DNA of 64,000 nt from Bacteroidota bacterium (GCA_020160935.1 JAIUPL010000008.1:1-64000); one strand, 5' to 3'. Counted from the first letter of the stretch, positions 34,989 through 43,494 are shown. Notes: generated by a model not told the origin, from the sequence alone. Made by a program: numbers and translations.

Positions 34989-35891
34989 TTATTCTCTGCT
35001 CCCGATAATATTGTCTTCTACATAATACTCGTAATCGGAAAGCGGTTTGCCTTGTTCCGTTTTGATCAGTTGACCGTTCTGATTGTACGTTCGGAGCGGC
35101 CCGTACAGCACACCCTGTTTGAAGCGGCCTTCCAGTTGGAGTTTGCCGTTGGGGTGATACCATTTGCAGGGGCCTTCAAACGCTAAATTCCAGTCGAGTA
35201 CGCTGCCTTTGGAATAATTTTCGGGATACAAACTGTAATAATAGGAATGATAGTAACCTGTAAACTGAATGTTACCCGAAACATAACGGCCTTCAACGTA
35301 AAAATATGTGCTGCCTTCACTGCCATACCATTCGGAATGATCGCCATAGGAAATGACCCCTGGCCGGTCGCTTTGCACACTTTTGGCCAGGCGGAACCAG
35401 GCTGTTTTGGTGAAATCCGTTGGCCGCACCCCGTTTTTATCGTACAGGCACCACTGTTCGAATCCCTGCACGTAGGAATATACGCCGACGCGCAACCTGT
35501 TGTTGGAAATTTCAGTTAGAGGTTTGTTAACCCGCGTTGCTTTATATGCCTGATTCCCAACTGTATACGACCAGTTGTTGCCATCAAAATACGTCACCGA
35601 AGAAGCATATTCATGGCTTCTGTAGTTGGCGTCGAATTCTTTCATATAAAACACCCGGTCGCGAAATGTCCAGGAAAATGTAGCCTCCCGGTCTTTGGTA
35701 ATCACATATCCGACTCCTCCTTCGTAGTCGCTTTGGCCTTTTATGACGAAATAAAACACTTCATTGCCTGGCACGGTCACCGATCGCCAGATGCCGTAAT
35801 AGGCAGGGCTTTCCAGAGGATTCTGGCTGTGCAATGGCAGGCAGATGGCCATTGTAAAACAGAGCAATAAATAGTTTAATGGATGTTGCAT
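34989..35891 (-). CDS. Secreted MORN-repeat-type protein
   Basis: 300 aa from the ATG at 35891, giving a signal peptide (MQHPLNYLLLCFTMAICLPL, cleavage near HSQ). The first ~150 residues form an unrecognised Tyr/Trp-rich beta domain (YYGIWRSVTVPGNEVFYFVI). The C-terminal part has two MORN-variant repeats (GPCKWYHPNGKLQLEGRFKQ, then YGPLRTYNQNGQLIKTEQGK), as in the YwqK-like family. Such repeats are usually binding scaffolds. It lies 50 nt downstream of thuA on the same strand, so the two could be co-transcribed. Confidence 0.75.
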   Translation of the reverse strand: MQHPLNYLLLCFTMAICLPLHSQNPLESPAYYGIWRSVTVPGNEVFYFVIKGQSDYEGGVGYVITKDREATFSWTFRDRVFYMKEFDANYRSHEYASSVTYFDGNNWSYTVGNQAYKATRVNKPLTEISNNRLRVGVYSYVQGFEQWCLYDKNGVRPTDFTKTAWFRLAKSVQSDRPGVISYGDHSEWYGSEGSTYFYVEGRYVSGNIQFTGYYHSYYYSLYPENYSKGSVLDWNLAFEGPCKWYHPNGKLQLEGRFKQGVLYGPLRTYNQNGQLIKTEQGKPLSDYEYYVEDNIIGSRE

Positions 35892-35941
35892 GGGATACGA
35901 AGGTGCAAAATTTTGTTGATACCCTGATCTGCTCCTGATTT

Positions 35942-36832
35942 TCAATTCGCTAGTGATGCTCGTCCCAACCACAATAAACCGTTCAAAATCATCCTGTTCT
36001 GGGCTTCGCTTTGAAAACTACCCGACAAGGCGCGGTTGGTGCCACCTTCATAGTCCATGTCGTTGTGGCCCATATTGAAATAGAGCATGCGGTATTTCCG
36101 ATTCGTCCACACGACCGGGTAATCGCCTTCATGCCAGATTTCGTGGGCCTTGGGGCCGGTTCCCAACGGAAAACTGGATGGGTCGATGGATACCAGTACT
36201 TCTATGTCGGGCTGCTGGCGCAGGTCATTTTCCCAGCGGTACCACTCATTCGGCGCCGATGGAAAAGTTGAAGGAAGTCCCTGCATGGCCAGGTGTTCGG
36301 GCTGTTCTACGCGGAGAATGGCAGAAGTCGGTCGCCAGGTATTGCTTTTGTAGGCGCCCGAGCCTAGAAATTCCTGGTGGTACCAGTCCCAGTTTTGCGG
36401 ATAAGCGGAAGGCGTAAGCGCAAAAGCCGAGAAGTGAAAACCCATCCAGGCGCCGCCATTTTTCATATAGTGTTCGAAAGCGTTGCGTTGCGCTTCCGCT
36501 TCGGGGCGGGTATCCAGGAAAATCACGACATCGATATTTTTCACGGAATCCGGGTGCAAACGCCCCCAATTTCGAGTAGAATCGTAGGTAAAATGATGCA
36601 GTCGGGCCATGTTGGCCAGCCAGGTATTGGCTTCGTGTACAAAACTGATGTGCGCCAGGTCGGCCTGCGCGGTGTAAAATCCAAGTACCTGAAACGCAGG
36701 TTTTGAATGCTGATTTGTCGGGTGAAGCGCCTTACATGAAATTTGTAACAGGGCAAAAATGACGGCGCAGCCCAGGATTGCGAGCCGTAAATGCCTGTTC
36801 ACAAAGAAGGTATTTTCAAACGTGTTTTTCAT
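35942..36832 (-). CDS. ThuA-domain lipoprotein
   Basis: 296 aa. The signal peptide ends in a lipobox (LLQISC). The mature part is a ThuA-like (trehalose-utilisation) glutamine-amidotransferase fold: VLGFYTAQADLAHISFVHEA, DVVIFLDTRPEAEAQRNAFE, the motif GGAWMGFHFSAFA, HLAMQGLPSTFPSAPNEWY, and YPVVWTNRKYRMLYFNMGHN. ThuA proteins are linked to sugar metabolism, but the reaction is unsettled. The ATG overlaps the TGA of a truncated PhyH reading frame (ATGA), which shows thuA was once the second gene of a PhyH-thuA operon now broken by an insertion; its current promoter is unclear. Confidence 0.88.
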   Translation of the reverse strand: MKNTFENTFFVNRHLRLAILGCAVIFALLQISCKALHPTNQHSKPAFQVLGFYTAQADLAHISFVHEANTWLANMARLHHFTYDSTRNWGRLHPDSVKNIDVVIFLDTRPEAEAQRNAFEHYMKNGGAWMGFHFSAFALTPSAYPQNWDWYHQEFLGSGAYKSNTWRPTSAILRVEQPEHLAMQGLPSTFPSAPNEWYRWENDLRQQPDIEVLVSIDPSSFPLGTGPKAHEIWHEGDYPVVWTNRKYRMLYFNMGHNDMDYEGGTNRALSGSFQSEAQNRMILNGLLWLGRASLAN

Positions 36833-37016
36833 GTGTCGAGTCCCATTCTGATGGCTTGTTCAATCGGACAAAGTACATCTTCATCTCCGAAAACATCAAA
36901 TTCGTGTTTGGACAACAGCGGCGGCTGTGCCATGAATTTAGGTACGCTGCCTTTGTGATCCTGCGCAGCATGCACCAGAAACGGATGGCACAAATATACC
37001 GTACCCGCCTCGCCGC
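36803..37016. repeat. Direct repeat, left copy (PhyH 3' end plus thuA 5' end)
   Basis: About 213 bp matching 42374-42586 in the same orientation with roughly 16 substitutions and no obvious indel. The repeat holds the first ~10 codons of thuA and the last ~62 codons of the PhyH gene. Outside it the two loci are unrelated. Confidence 0.88.
36829..37016 (-). pseudogene. 3' remnant of a PhyH-family dioxygenase gene
   Basis: About 62 codons that match the C-terminal end of the intact PhyH gene at 42400-43188 at roughly 92% DNA identity, in frame and with the same TGA next to thuA. Seen in translation are the H of the last metal-site strand (CHPFLVHAAQDHKGSVPKF) and the end AIRMGL. The 5' part is missing; the homology stops at about 37016, only 6 nt before the stop codon of the T9SS gene. 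It is one half of a direct duplication that brackets a 5.4-kb segment. Confidence 0.85.
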
Positions 37017-37022
37017 GCTCTA

Positions 37023-38552
37023 TCAGCCTTTTTTCACCACCTTTCGCGCCACAGTATTACCTGCCCTGGTCAGTCGTACAATGTACAAACCATCTTCCAG
37101 TGTGCTCAAATCCAGTCTGTTTTCAGTGGTGTGGCGTTTTTGCAAGAGCACCTGCCCGGCCAGGTTGAGTACCTCGATACGTTCCCAGGGGGCCTCCTGA
37201 TCATCGTCGATATTCAGTACGGCCGCAGTAGGGTTGGGAAATAACCGCAAGGCATCGTACGTGGAAGCGGCCGGTGAGGAAGTGGGCAGCACGGCACAAC
37301 TCAGGGTGTCGACACATCCATCGGCGCTTACCTTGATCAGCCAGCCCCAGTCTTTTGGCGCGGGTTCGTAGGTTCGGCTGTATCCGCAGGCGATGATGCT
37401 GCCACTGGGGAGTTCTATGGCGTCGTAGAGGTAGTTGGCCGAGCCGGTTTGTGTGCTCCAGAAAGCGGTGTCTATCCGGCTCCAGACTTTGTTGACATTG
37501 CTGTCAATTTTGTACATCCATCCGGACAGGGCGTTGAATTCGGTAGAGAAAGGCTGGGTAGCATAATTGGCGGGTTTGGTTCCCATGGCCATCCAGCCGC
37601 CGTTTTGCAGTGGAATCACATTGAGAAAGGCGGTAACGGGGCTATCAGCCACGCCAAATGTATCCTGTTTGATCAGGTTGAACTGCTCATCCCGCACCAC
37701 CATTTTGGGTTGTATGGATATTTCGTTGTAAGTGGCATTGTACCAACCTCTGGCACTGTTATACACCCATTTGTTGTCGTTGGTATGGAAGATTGAACCC
37801 GCGCCCATTTCATCGAGCGAAGGCTGTGTTTGCCATTCCCATTTGAGGTTGCCCAGGCTGTCGATGGCGAAAATTTTGCTGGTGTTGTTGATGAGATTAG
37901 TCGGGACATTAATTCTTACAGTACTACCGCCTATTACATATTCATTTGCGTTGAGTAAAATACAATCACCTAAGACACTCACCCTGTTCGGAGTTGAGAA
38001 TTTTTTTTCCCAAAGCACATTTCCTTCAAAGTCTGTTTTCATTGCAAATATTTCTGCGTTGTAAGTGATGGGGTTTTGTTTTTCACCCAAAATCAAAAAA
38101 CCGTTTTCCAGTTCGAGTACTTGTCTGAAAAAATCAGCCAATGAAACCTGATCTTCATATTCCATATATCTGGTCACGTTTCCTGCCATGTCAAATAGGG
38201 CCAGATAGCCATCGTCGCGGTAAAATATTTGTCCAACTCCGGCATAACCACCCCCATTGGATAATTTAATAAAACTTTTCTGATTCACTCTGGTAAAATC
38301 ATCTTCCAGGCTGTCATTATACACTTGATGATCGATGATATTTCCAAAAGTATCCATCCTGGCAAATAACATCCCAAATGCAGGCATTCCGAATTCTTTG
38401 GCAACTCCGTATACTACGATGGTATCGTGTGTGTGTTCTATACTGAAGAAGCCTGCTGCTTTGGCGCCGAGATCGTAGGATCGATTGAAGCCCGGTTGGG
38501 CCTGCAAGTTTATTTCATACAAAAATGACAGGAGCAAAAATATATGTTTCAT
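37023..38552 (-). CDS. T9SS-secreted beta-propeller-like protein with type A sorting domain
   Basis: 509 aa. Signal peptide MKHIFLLLSFLYEINLQAQ. The body has repeated strands with aromatic and GxxxxxG patterns (NGGGYAGVGQIFYRDDGYLA, LENGFLILGEKQN, LNANEYVIGGSTVRI, QNGGWMAMGTKPAN, LPSGSIIACGYSRT), in the style of delta-60/propeller repeats. The last ~75 residues are a type A T9SS domain (LFPNPTAAVLNIDD, IEVLNLAGQVLLQK, LDLSTLEDGLYIVRL, KVVKKG). It lies inside the inserted 5.4-kb segment, and its stop is 6 nt from the left direct repeat. A 162-bp foldback element sits 14 nt upstream of its ATG. Confidence 0.82.
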   Translation of the reverse strand: MKHIFLLLSFLYEINLQAQPGFNRSYDLGAKAAGFFSIEHTHDTIVVYGVAKEFGMPAFGMLFARMDTFGNIIDHQVYNDSLEDDFTRVNQKSFIKLSNGGGYAGVGQIFYRDDGYLALFDMAGNVTRYMEYEDQVSLADFFRQVLELENGFLILGEKQNPITYNAEIFAMKTDFEGNVLWEKKFSTPNRVSVLGDCILLNANEYVIGGSTVRINVPTNLINNTSKIFAIDSLGNLKWEWQTQPSLDEMGAGSIFHTNDNKWVYNSARGWYNATYNEISIQPKMVVRDEQFNLIKQDTFGVADSPVTAFLNVIPLQNGGWMAMGTKPANYATQPFSTEFNALSGWMYKIDSNVNKVWSRIDTAFWSTQTGSANYLYDAIELPSGSIIACGYSRTYEPAPKDWGWLIKVSADGCVDTLSCAVLPTSSPAASTYDALRLFPNPTAAVLNIDDDQEAPWERIEVLNLAGQVLLQKRHTTENRLDLSTLEDGLYIVRLTRAGNTVARKVVKKG

Positions 38553-38566
38553 GAATGTTTAATTAA

Positions 38567-38728
38567 ATGAGGCTGTCTCATAAATATCGACCTGGAAGAA
38601 AATGAGATATTTGTTTGATAGAGATGCCAGACCTCCCAGGTTTTGAAAACCCGGACGGTATAGAAGCATCGGAAATAGAATAACATTTTTCTTTCTTTTC
38701 CAGGCCGACAGTTGTGAGACTGCCTCAT
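38567..38728. mobile_element. MITE-like foldback, 162 bp
   Basis: Terminal inverted repeats of about 32 nt begin ATGAGGCTGTCTCAT on the left and ATGAGGCAGTCTCAC on the right (read inward), and remain similar through CGACCTGGAA against CGGCCTGGAA. Inside is CCAGGTTTTGAAAACCCGG, a near-palindrome. No target duplication or coding frame is seen. It begins 14 nt upstream of the T9SS gene's ATG and ends 9 nt from the stop of the M43 gene, so any promoter for the T9SS gene must lie within it or further upstream. Confidence 0.7.
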
Positions 38729-38737
38729 GCATGAAAA

Positions 38738-40213
38738 TTATTTGTTCAATACAATTTTGCCGCTTTGTTTTACTACGCCCTGGACGATAACCTGATAGAA
38801 ATACATTCCGCCAGGGCAAGTGTCTGTTTGCCAGGTAAATCCACCTTTCGCTGAAACATTCGTTACGGCTTTTACGACTCGGGCATTTATATCTGTAATC
38901 AAAACAGATACCTGATCGATCTCATCAGCAGGTTCAAACAAAAATTGTACAACGTCGCTTGCCGGGTTCGGTAAAGCCGTTACCCATTTTTTAGATACCT
39001 GATTATGGCCCGTTTTTGCCCGAGGTTCTGTAGCAGGCTCCAGCACGCAGGCAACGGGGAAATGCGCGCCATACAAAGTTAAAATATTTTCGAGTCGCCC
39101 CTGTGCCGAACCTTTTAAATCTGTAAGACTTTCCAGTTTATGGAGGGTCACTTTGTCCAGATCATATATAGATTTTCCTTCGAGCAGTGCTCCTATGGAT
39201 TTATAATTCTCGAGATCGGCAGACTTTTCACTATCCAGTTCGTATTTGCCAATTGCCTCATCCAGAAGTGTTTGCGCTGTGAGGTAGTTCCCCAGCATTT
39301 GGCGTTCGTCAGACAACCATACATCCCCTTCCACGCTGCCCAGGTGGCCAATCCAGGTGTGCAAGGTATCGGCACTGAATTCTGTAGTGTCATAAAGGGT
39401 ATGAATTACCACCATATAGGCGTCTTCATCCATTGTACGTTGATAGTAGGCCAGATTGCGCAACTTGCTTTCTGTCGGTTCCAGGGCGTATGTTGTCTTT
39501 AGACTCTGAAATGCTGCCCTTTTTTCAAAGAAGTCGTTTTTGATAAGGATGATTTCTTCTTTGGATTTGCAGGGAGGGGCGCAAAAATCCTGAACGCATA
39601 GATTGGTTTCTGCGCCTAATTTAATTACATCACCTTCGAGGGTTATTGGTTCTTCACTTTCTCCATTTTCATCATAATAATATTGAATTGTTGTTCCTAA
39701 ATTTGAGAAATCAACATTGGTATATGAAAATTGATTTCCGGCAGCATTGTAGTTCACATCTGTTTGAGACGACACTTCCAATCCTTGAGCGGCCCGAATT
39801 TCCCCTCCGGCAGACACCAGATAATCCTTGTCTACTACGTTTTGATTCACATTGCAATCAAAATACAGGCCGCGGGGAATGTTTCCGACCTGGCCTGCAT
39901 TGGATTCATTCACAACATTGCCATAATTCAGGCTCTGGTATGTATTCCTTCGGATTATTTTGTTGGAACTGCCCGTATTCTTACAAAACGTACCAATAGT
40001 CGGCACGTCTTCCGCACCATATTTATTCATAAAAGTATTTTCCTGGCAGGTGAATCCGGCTATGTCATTTTCGAATACGATACCAAATTGTTTGGGTGTC
40101 TCAACCGGATCACCCGGGTCTGTACTTGGCACGTAATTATAAGGTATTTTCCCAAGCATGAATGTATTGAAAAGGATAGTAGCCCCTGTTACCCTTGCAT
40201 TGCGGATACCCAC
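38738..40213 (-). CDS. C-terminal part of a frameshifted M43 metalloprotease/beta-helix protein, with T9SS type A domain
   Basis: 491 aa in the frame after the shift; GTG at 40213 is only a formal start. The N-terminal part continues the beta-helix of the upstream frame (GIRNARVTGATILFNTFML); the middle is alpha-helical; the last ~85 residues are a type A T9SS sorting domain (ALPNPASDVVQFLF, VLITDINARVVKA, PGGMYFYQVIVQG, GKIVLNK). Removing one A from the A5 run at 40226-40230 joins it with the upstream frame, reading KQGNFDRCGVGIRNA, giving about 1113 aa. If the shift is real this part is not secreted on its own, because it lacks a signal peptide. Confidence 0.75.
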   Translation of the reverse strand: MGIRNARVTGATILFNTFMLGKIPYNYVPSTDPGDPVETPKQFGIVFENDIAGFTCQENTFMNKYGAEDVPTIGTFCKNTGSSNKIIRRNTYQSLNYGNVVNESNAGQVGNIPRGLYFDCNVNQNVVDKDYLVSAGGEIRAAQGLEVSSQTDVNYNAAGNQFSYTNVDFSNLGTTIQYYYDENGESEEPITLEGDVIKLGAETNLCVQDFCAPPCKSKEEIILIKNDFFEKRAAFQSLKTTYALEPTESKLRNLAYYQRTMDEDAYMVVIHTLYDTTEFSADTLHTWIGHLGSVEGDVWLSDERQMLGNYLTAQTLLDEAIGKYELDSEKSADLENYKSIGALLEGKSIYDLDKVTLHKLESLTDLKGSAQGRLENILTLYGAHFPVACVLEPATEPRAKTGHNQVSKKWVTALPNPASDVVQFLFEPADEIDQVSVLITDINARVVKAVTNVSAKGGFTWQTDTCPGGMYFYQVIVQGVVKQSGKIVLNK

Positions 40214-40223
40214 GCCGCAGCGG

Positions 40224-42080
40224 TCAAAAATTGCCTTGTTTTACAGTATATGGCTTATTGACGCTTCCTCGGGTAGCATAAATGCCATATCCAAGGCCGG
40301 AAAAAGTAGAATAGGTATAGGAACTGAATGGATAGGTACTCCCTTCCCCCCGCGCAATAACATCGAACCCGGAATCAAGTGCGTAGATTCCTTTATCACT
40401 GGTATTCATGTCGCTTTCAATGCCAGTTCGGGTATTGGTAAATGAACAACCGGAAAACAATACACCATCGACGCCTTTCAGGCTGGCCATCGTAGGCGTC
40501 AACGTAAAAGGATAGACATCATCTGTCAGGAAAGTAGTGCTGAAAAATGAAGCCGCATATTTTCTGGGTTGCCCCTGCTGCGCTACAGGTACAGAGTAGG
40601 GCCAGAAATTCTGGTACGGATTAAAATCTACTCCGGTAGCACAGTTTTTTATGGTAGCGCCATCGCTTGTTACCTGTCCGCCGGCCTGGGATGCAGCAGG
40701 CCCATACAACTGAATACCGATTTCTGCATTTTCAATCAGCGACCCCGGGCGGCACTTGATGCGGCCTTGCGCAAAAACATTACCAACGGCATACTGCGAT
40801 TGACTGGAAGCACTTCCATATACTTTTACTCCTTTCCAGGTATAACCATTGCACCCTCTGCCGCTTAATGTACCATACAGTTCCAGTTTTGCGTTTGGTT
40901 TGATAATCAGGCTGTTACTAGGGCCGAAATGCAGCGTTACTCCAGACTGAACAGTGAAAGTAGCGCCCGATTCAACCACCAGATCGCCTTCTATTCGTAC
41001 ATCGCCGTTGTGAGGCGTGTTGGAGATTGTCCATGTGGTGCTCGTATTAATGGTAAGTCCTGTAAAATCAACTGGTACAATACATGCTTGTAATACAGGC
41101 GATATCGTCTGGATCATAGTGTGCATTCGTGCTGCCTGTCCTTCTGTAAACCGAGTCATGCATTTATCGTGCGAATAAGACATGATTAGTGTTTCATCAG
41201 GATCAAAGAGAGTCTCCTGAGAATCTGTTTCTTCAAGATTGTATGTGCAGTTTTCATAAATATTTGGCGTACAGGCGAAGAGTTTAGGGTCAGGTGGGGT
41301 ATCTGAAATATAATCGCCACACGACTCATCGTCATTGGTGTTTGCGACTAAATCTTCGCAAACAGTAGGGTCTGCCACGTTCCCATTGCAGTCTGTACCA
41401 TCCAGTTCTATGCCGTGGTGCGTATGCCAAAGCCCCAGGCAATGCCCCATTTCATGCGAAATAGTGTGTGATCGAGACGATACCCACTGCAATGCAGCAG
41501 GGCAGTTATCGGGCCCTCCATCGCCGTATATACTTCCTTTCACAATAAACGATTTTCCGGGAATGCCAGATGCGGCATTGTGCCCTGGAGCATCGTCGCC
41601 GCCTATAAAAATATCGATGCCATCTGCATGACTGGAATATTGCGATAGCATGCAATTGGGCGCGGCAGGATATGTTGCGTTGTATAAGGCAGTGTTGTTA
41701 ATGGGTATAACGCCACAGACTTGGATAAAAAAGATACTGTGCTCCTCGAAATCTTCCTGGAGAATTTCCATCGACTGCCTGATTTGGGCCAGTGTAGGCG
41801 CTCCGCTGCCATCGTCCTTGCCTACTGCATGCACATATACCCGCAGATACACAGGGGCAAAATTGTTGGCAGTAAAACTATTGGAAGGTATGTTGAGCAT
41901 CCCGATGGAGCCGGGGCCGCCTGTGGTGCCACAAATTTCCTGGGCAAATGAAGTCCGGGCAAATAATACCCAGAAAAGAAGAAAAATCAGTGTGCGAACA
42001 GTGATTTTTGAAACAGTGAGTGGTGTTTTGGTTTGCCAAATGCAGGAAACCAAGACACACGATGAAGGTGTGTTTTGCAT
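40224..42080 (-). CDS. N-terminal part of a frameshifted pappalysin-like (M43) metalloprotease
   Basis: 618 aa before the frameshift. The signal peptide lies at about residues 24-47 (KITVRTLIFLLFWVLFARTS). The zinc site is HTISHEMGHCLGLWHTHHG, the HExxHxxGxxH motif of M43 pappalysin-like proteases, with the Met-turn at IMSYSHDKCMTRFTEGQ; Cys residues between them are typical. After ~residue 370 comes a parallel beta-helix (GDLVVESGATFTVQSG, LIIKPNAKLELYGTLSG). It ends at TGA 40224-40226, just where the downstream frame continues the helix, so the T9SS domain needed for secretion is cut off. It lies in the inserted segment; an AT-rich 320-nt gap precedes it. Confidence 0.82.
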   Translation of the reverse strand: MQNTPSSCVLVSCIWQTKTPLTVSKITVRTLIFLLFWVLFARTSFAQEICGTTGGPGSIGMLNIPSNSFTANNFAPVYLRVYVHAVGKDDGSGAPTLAQIRQSMEILQEDFEEHSIFFIQVCGVIPINNTALYNATYPAAPNCMLSQYSSHADGIDIFIGGDDAPGHNAASGIPGKSFIVKGSIYGDGGPDNCPAALQWVSSRSHTISHEMGHCLGLWHTHHGIELDGTDCNGNVADPTVCEDLVANTNDDESCGDYISDTPPDPKLFACTPNIYENCTYNLEETDSQETLFDPDETLIMSYSHDKCMTRFTEGQAARMHTMIQTISPVLQACIVPVDFTGLTINTSTTWTISNTPHNGDVRIEGDLVVESGATFTVQSGVTLHFGPSNSLIIKPNAKLELYGTLSGRGCNGYTWKGVKVYGSASSQSQYAVGNVFAQGRIKCRPGSLIENAEIGIQLYGPAASQAGGQVTSDGATIKNCATGVDFNPYQNFWPYSVPVAQQGQPRKYAASFFSTTFLTDDVYPFTLTPTMASLKGVDGVLFSGCSFTNTRTGIESDMNTSDKGIYALDSGFDVIARGEGSTYPFSSYTYSTFSGLGYGIYATRGSVNKPYTVKQGNF

Positions 42081-42373
42081 AAATGAAATTGTGTATAGTG
42101 AAAAAATGAATAGCGTATTAAAAAAACAAACCCCTCGTAATCAGTCTAATATAGTTTCATAGCAAACATGCTTAGAGCGCACTAAAATATAAAACTATTC
42201 TTTTCCCTGCAAATTTTATTATCCAACCAGACAAACTCCGGGACATATAACGAGAATATCATATCATGTTCTATTTCTACTCATATTAATGGGAGCCGGA
42301 TAGGGCGGATCAAGCCACAAAAATCCATTTTATTTACTTCATTCACCCAAGTCCCAGCCATGAGGCGAAGACG
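42081..42373. other. AT-rich intergenic region at the edge of the insertion
   Basis: About 290 nt with no convincing reading frame on either strand. It is visibly richer in A+T than the flanking genes, and presumably carries the promoter of the M43 protease gene. The right direct repeat begins at 42374. I see no transposase remnant. Confidence 0.5.
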
Positions 42374-42586
42374 AAAAAAGGTATTTTCAAATGTGTTTTT
42401 CATGTGCCGAGTCCCATTCTGATGGCTTGTTCAATCGGACAAAGCGCGGCTTCATCCCCGAAAATATCAAATTCGTGTTTGGACAACAGCGGCGGCTGAG
42501 CCATGAATTTCGGAACGCTGCCTTTGTGATCCTGCGCAGCATGCACCAGAAACGGATGGCATAAATATACAGTGCCTGCGTCGCCG
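42374..42586. repeat. Direct repeat, right copy (thuA 5' end plus PhyH 3' end)
   Basis: Matches 36803-37016 at about 92% identity in direct orientation. Here the PhyH part belongs to the intact gene, whereas the thuA part is only a start (MKNTFENTFF) that runs into unrelated sequence at about 42374. Confidence 0.88.
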
Positions 42587-43188
42587 GTCGCCTGCGCTAG
42601 CGTATGCCCTTTCCCTGCATCCAGGTGCTGTGCCAGTTCCATGAAAGAAAGCCCCGCCGACCCATGCGGTTCCAGTATTCTGGCTACTTCCAGGTGCGAG
42701 CCTTCCTGGATCAAGGTGGGAGCATCCATCTCGCCGACATCCGAAAACAGAAAAAGCATCAGCAGCGCGCGGCCTCTGGATTGCACATTGATGCGCCATT
42801 GCAGGTAATCCTCGGGCAGATCGCCGGGAAAACTGGCATCCACATGCCATCCGGTATCGTTGGCCGGAATATCGCTGGGAAATCGAATGGGGAAGGAGCC
42901 CAGGCTGGTTCTGGGCAGCCAGTTGTCGCCGGCCAGTTGTTGAAATGCCTGAAGCAAGACGGGTGTATTGGCGGCTTGCTGAAAAGGTGGCAGTCCTATT
43001 TCTCCAATTCTGACGACAGGCTGCGTCCAGGTGGCCGGGTCATCGGGGTCGGTCTGGGTGGCTTTCCACAAAATGCTGCGGCAAGCATCGGCCAATTCCC
43101 GAGAAAAGGCATGTTCGACTTTTACATAACCTTTTTGGATAAAATGCTGGATTTGGGTGGGCGATAAGGGTATGTCATTCCGTTTCAT
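42400..43188 (-). CDS. Phytanoyl-CoA dioxygenase (PhyH) family protein
   Basis: 262 aa. The Fe(II)/2-oxoglutarate site is visible as GWHVDASFPGD (HxD) and, near the C-terminus, VYLCHPFLVHAAQDH (second His) followed by a basic residue. The protein begins with MKRNDIPLSPTQIQHFIQKG, a typical helix of the family. Substrate unknown; bacterial members hydroxylate diverse small molecules. The frame is open 59 codons further upstream, but that is only the translated palindrome at 43274-43478, so I start at 43188; a -7-like box TACCTTGG lies 4 nt before. It was once followed by thuA, of which only ten codons remain here. Confidence 0.87.
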   Translation of the reverse strand: MKRNDIPLSPTQIQHFIQKGYVKVEHAFSRELADACRSILWKATQTDPDDPATWTQPVVRIGEIGLPPFQQAANTPVLLQAFQQLAGDNWLPRTSLGSFPIRFPSDIPANDTGWHVDASFPGDLPEDYLQWRINVQSRGRALLMLFLFSDVGEMDAPTLIQEGSHLEVARILEPHGSAGLSFMELAQHLDAGKGHTLAQATGDAGTVYLCHPFLVHAAQDHKGSVPKFMAQPPLLSKHEFDIFGDEAALCPIEQAIRMGLGT

Positions 43189-43192
43189 ACCT

Positions 43193-43200
43193 CCAAGGTA
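43193..43200 (-). promoter_or_regulatory. Putative -7 box of the PhyH gene
   Basis: TACCTTGG, one mismatch from TAnnTTTG, then AGGT and the ATG at 43188. If used, the mRNA would be leaderless. Confidence 0.3.
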
Positions 43201-43250
43201 ATGACATGGATGAAAAGTGCCCGGGGGCATAGATATTTCTTGGAGGATCA

Positions 43251-43478
43251 GTTTCCTGCGGATTAAATTTCCGTAGAGTAGTTTCCCGTGGATTAAATTT
43301 CCGTAAAGTATTTTCCCGCAGAACTCGCAGATTTTCCCGCAGAACTCGCAGAATGTAGAGTACACCTACTTCTTCATATCGAGTACACGGTGTACTCTAC
43401 GTTCTGCGAGTTCTGCGGGAAAATCTGCGAGTTCTGCGGGAAAATACTCTACGGGAAATCCACGGGAAACCACTCTAC
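43251..43478. repeat. Long intergenic palindrome with tandem-word arms
   Basis: Arms 43274-43365 and 43389-43478 (about 90 nt) pair with few gaps around a 23-nt loop. The left arm contains two tandem copies of a 21-mer including TTTTCCCGCAGAACTCGCAG (43311-43352). Just outside and overlapping it are two 30-bp direct repeats (43251-43280 and 43281-43310, 3 mismatches). GGTGTACTCTACG at the inner edge also occurs in the foldback at 50731-50851. It lies between the stop of the RND gene and the PhyH promoter. Confidence 0.93.
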
Positions 43479-43494
43479 TGAAAGTAACACAACC

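Noticed and set aside
43189-43365. 59-residue N-terminal extension of the PhyH protein (CEFCGKICEFCGK)
   Set aside because: It is the translated palindrome. The mirrored frame at 43390-43629 on the plus strand starts with the same peptide, which confirms it is an artefact of the repeat.
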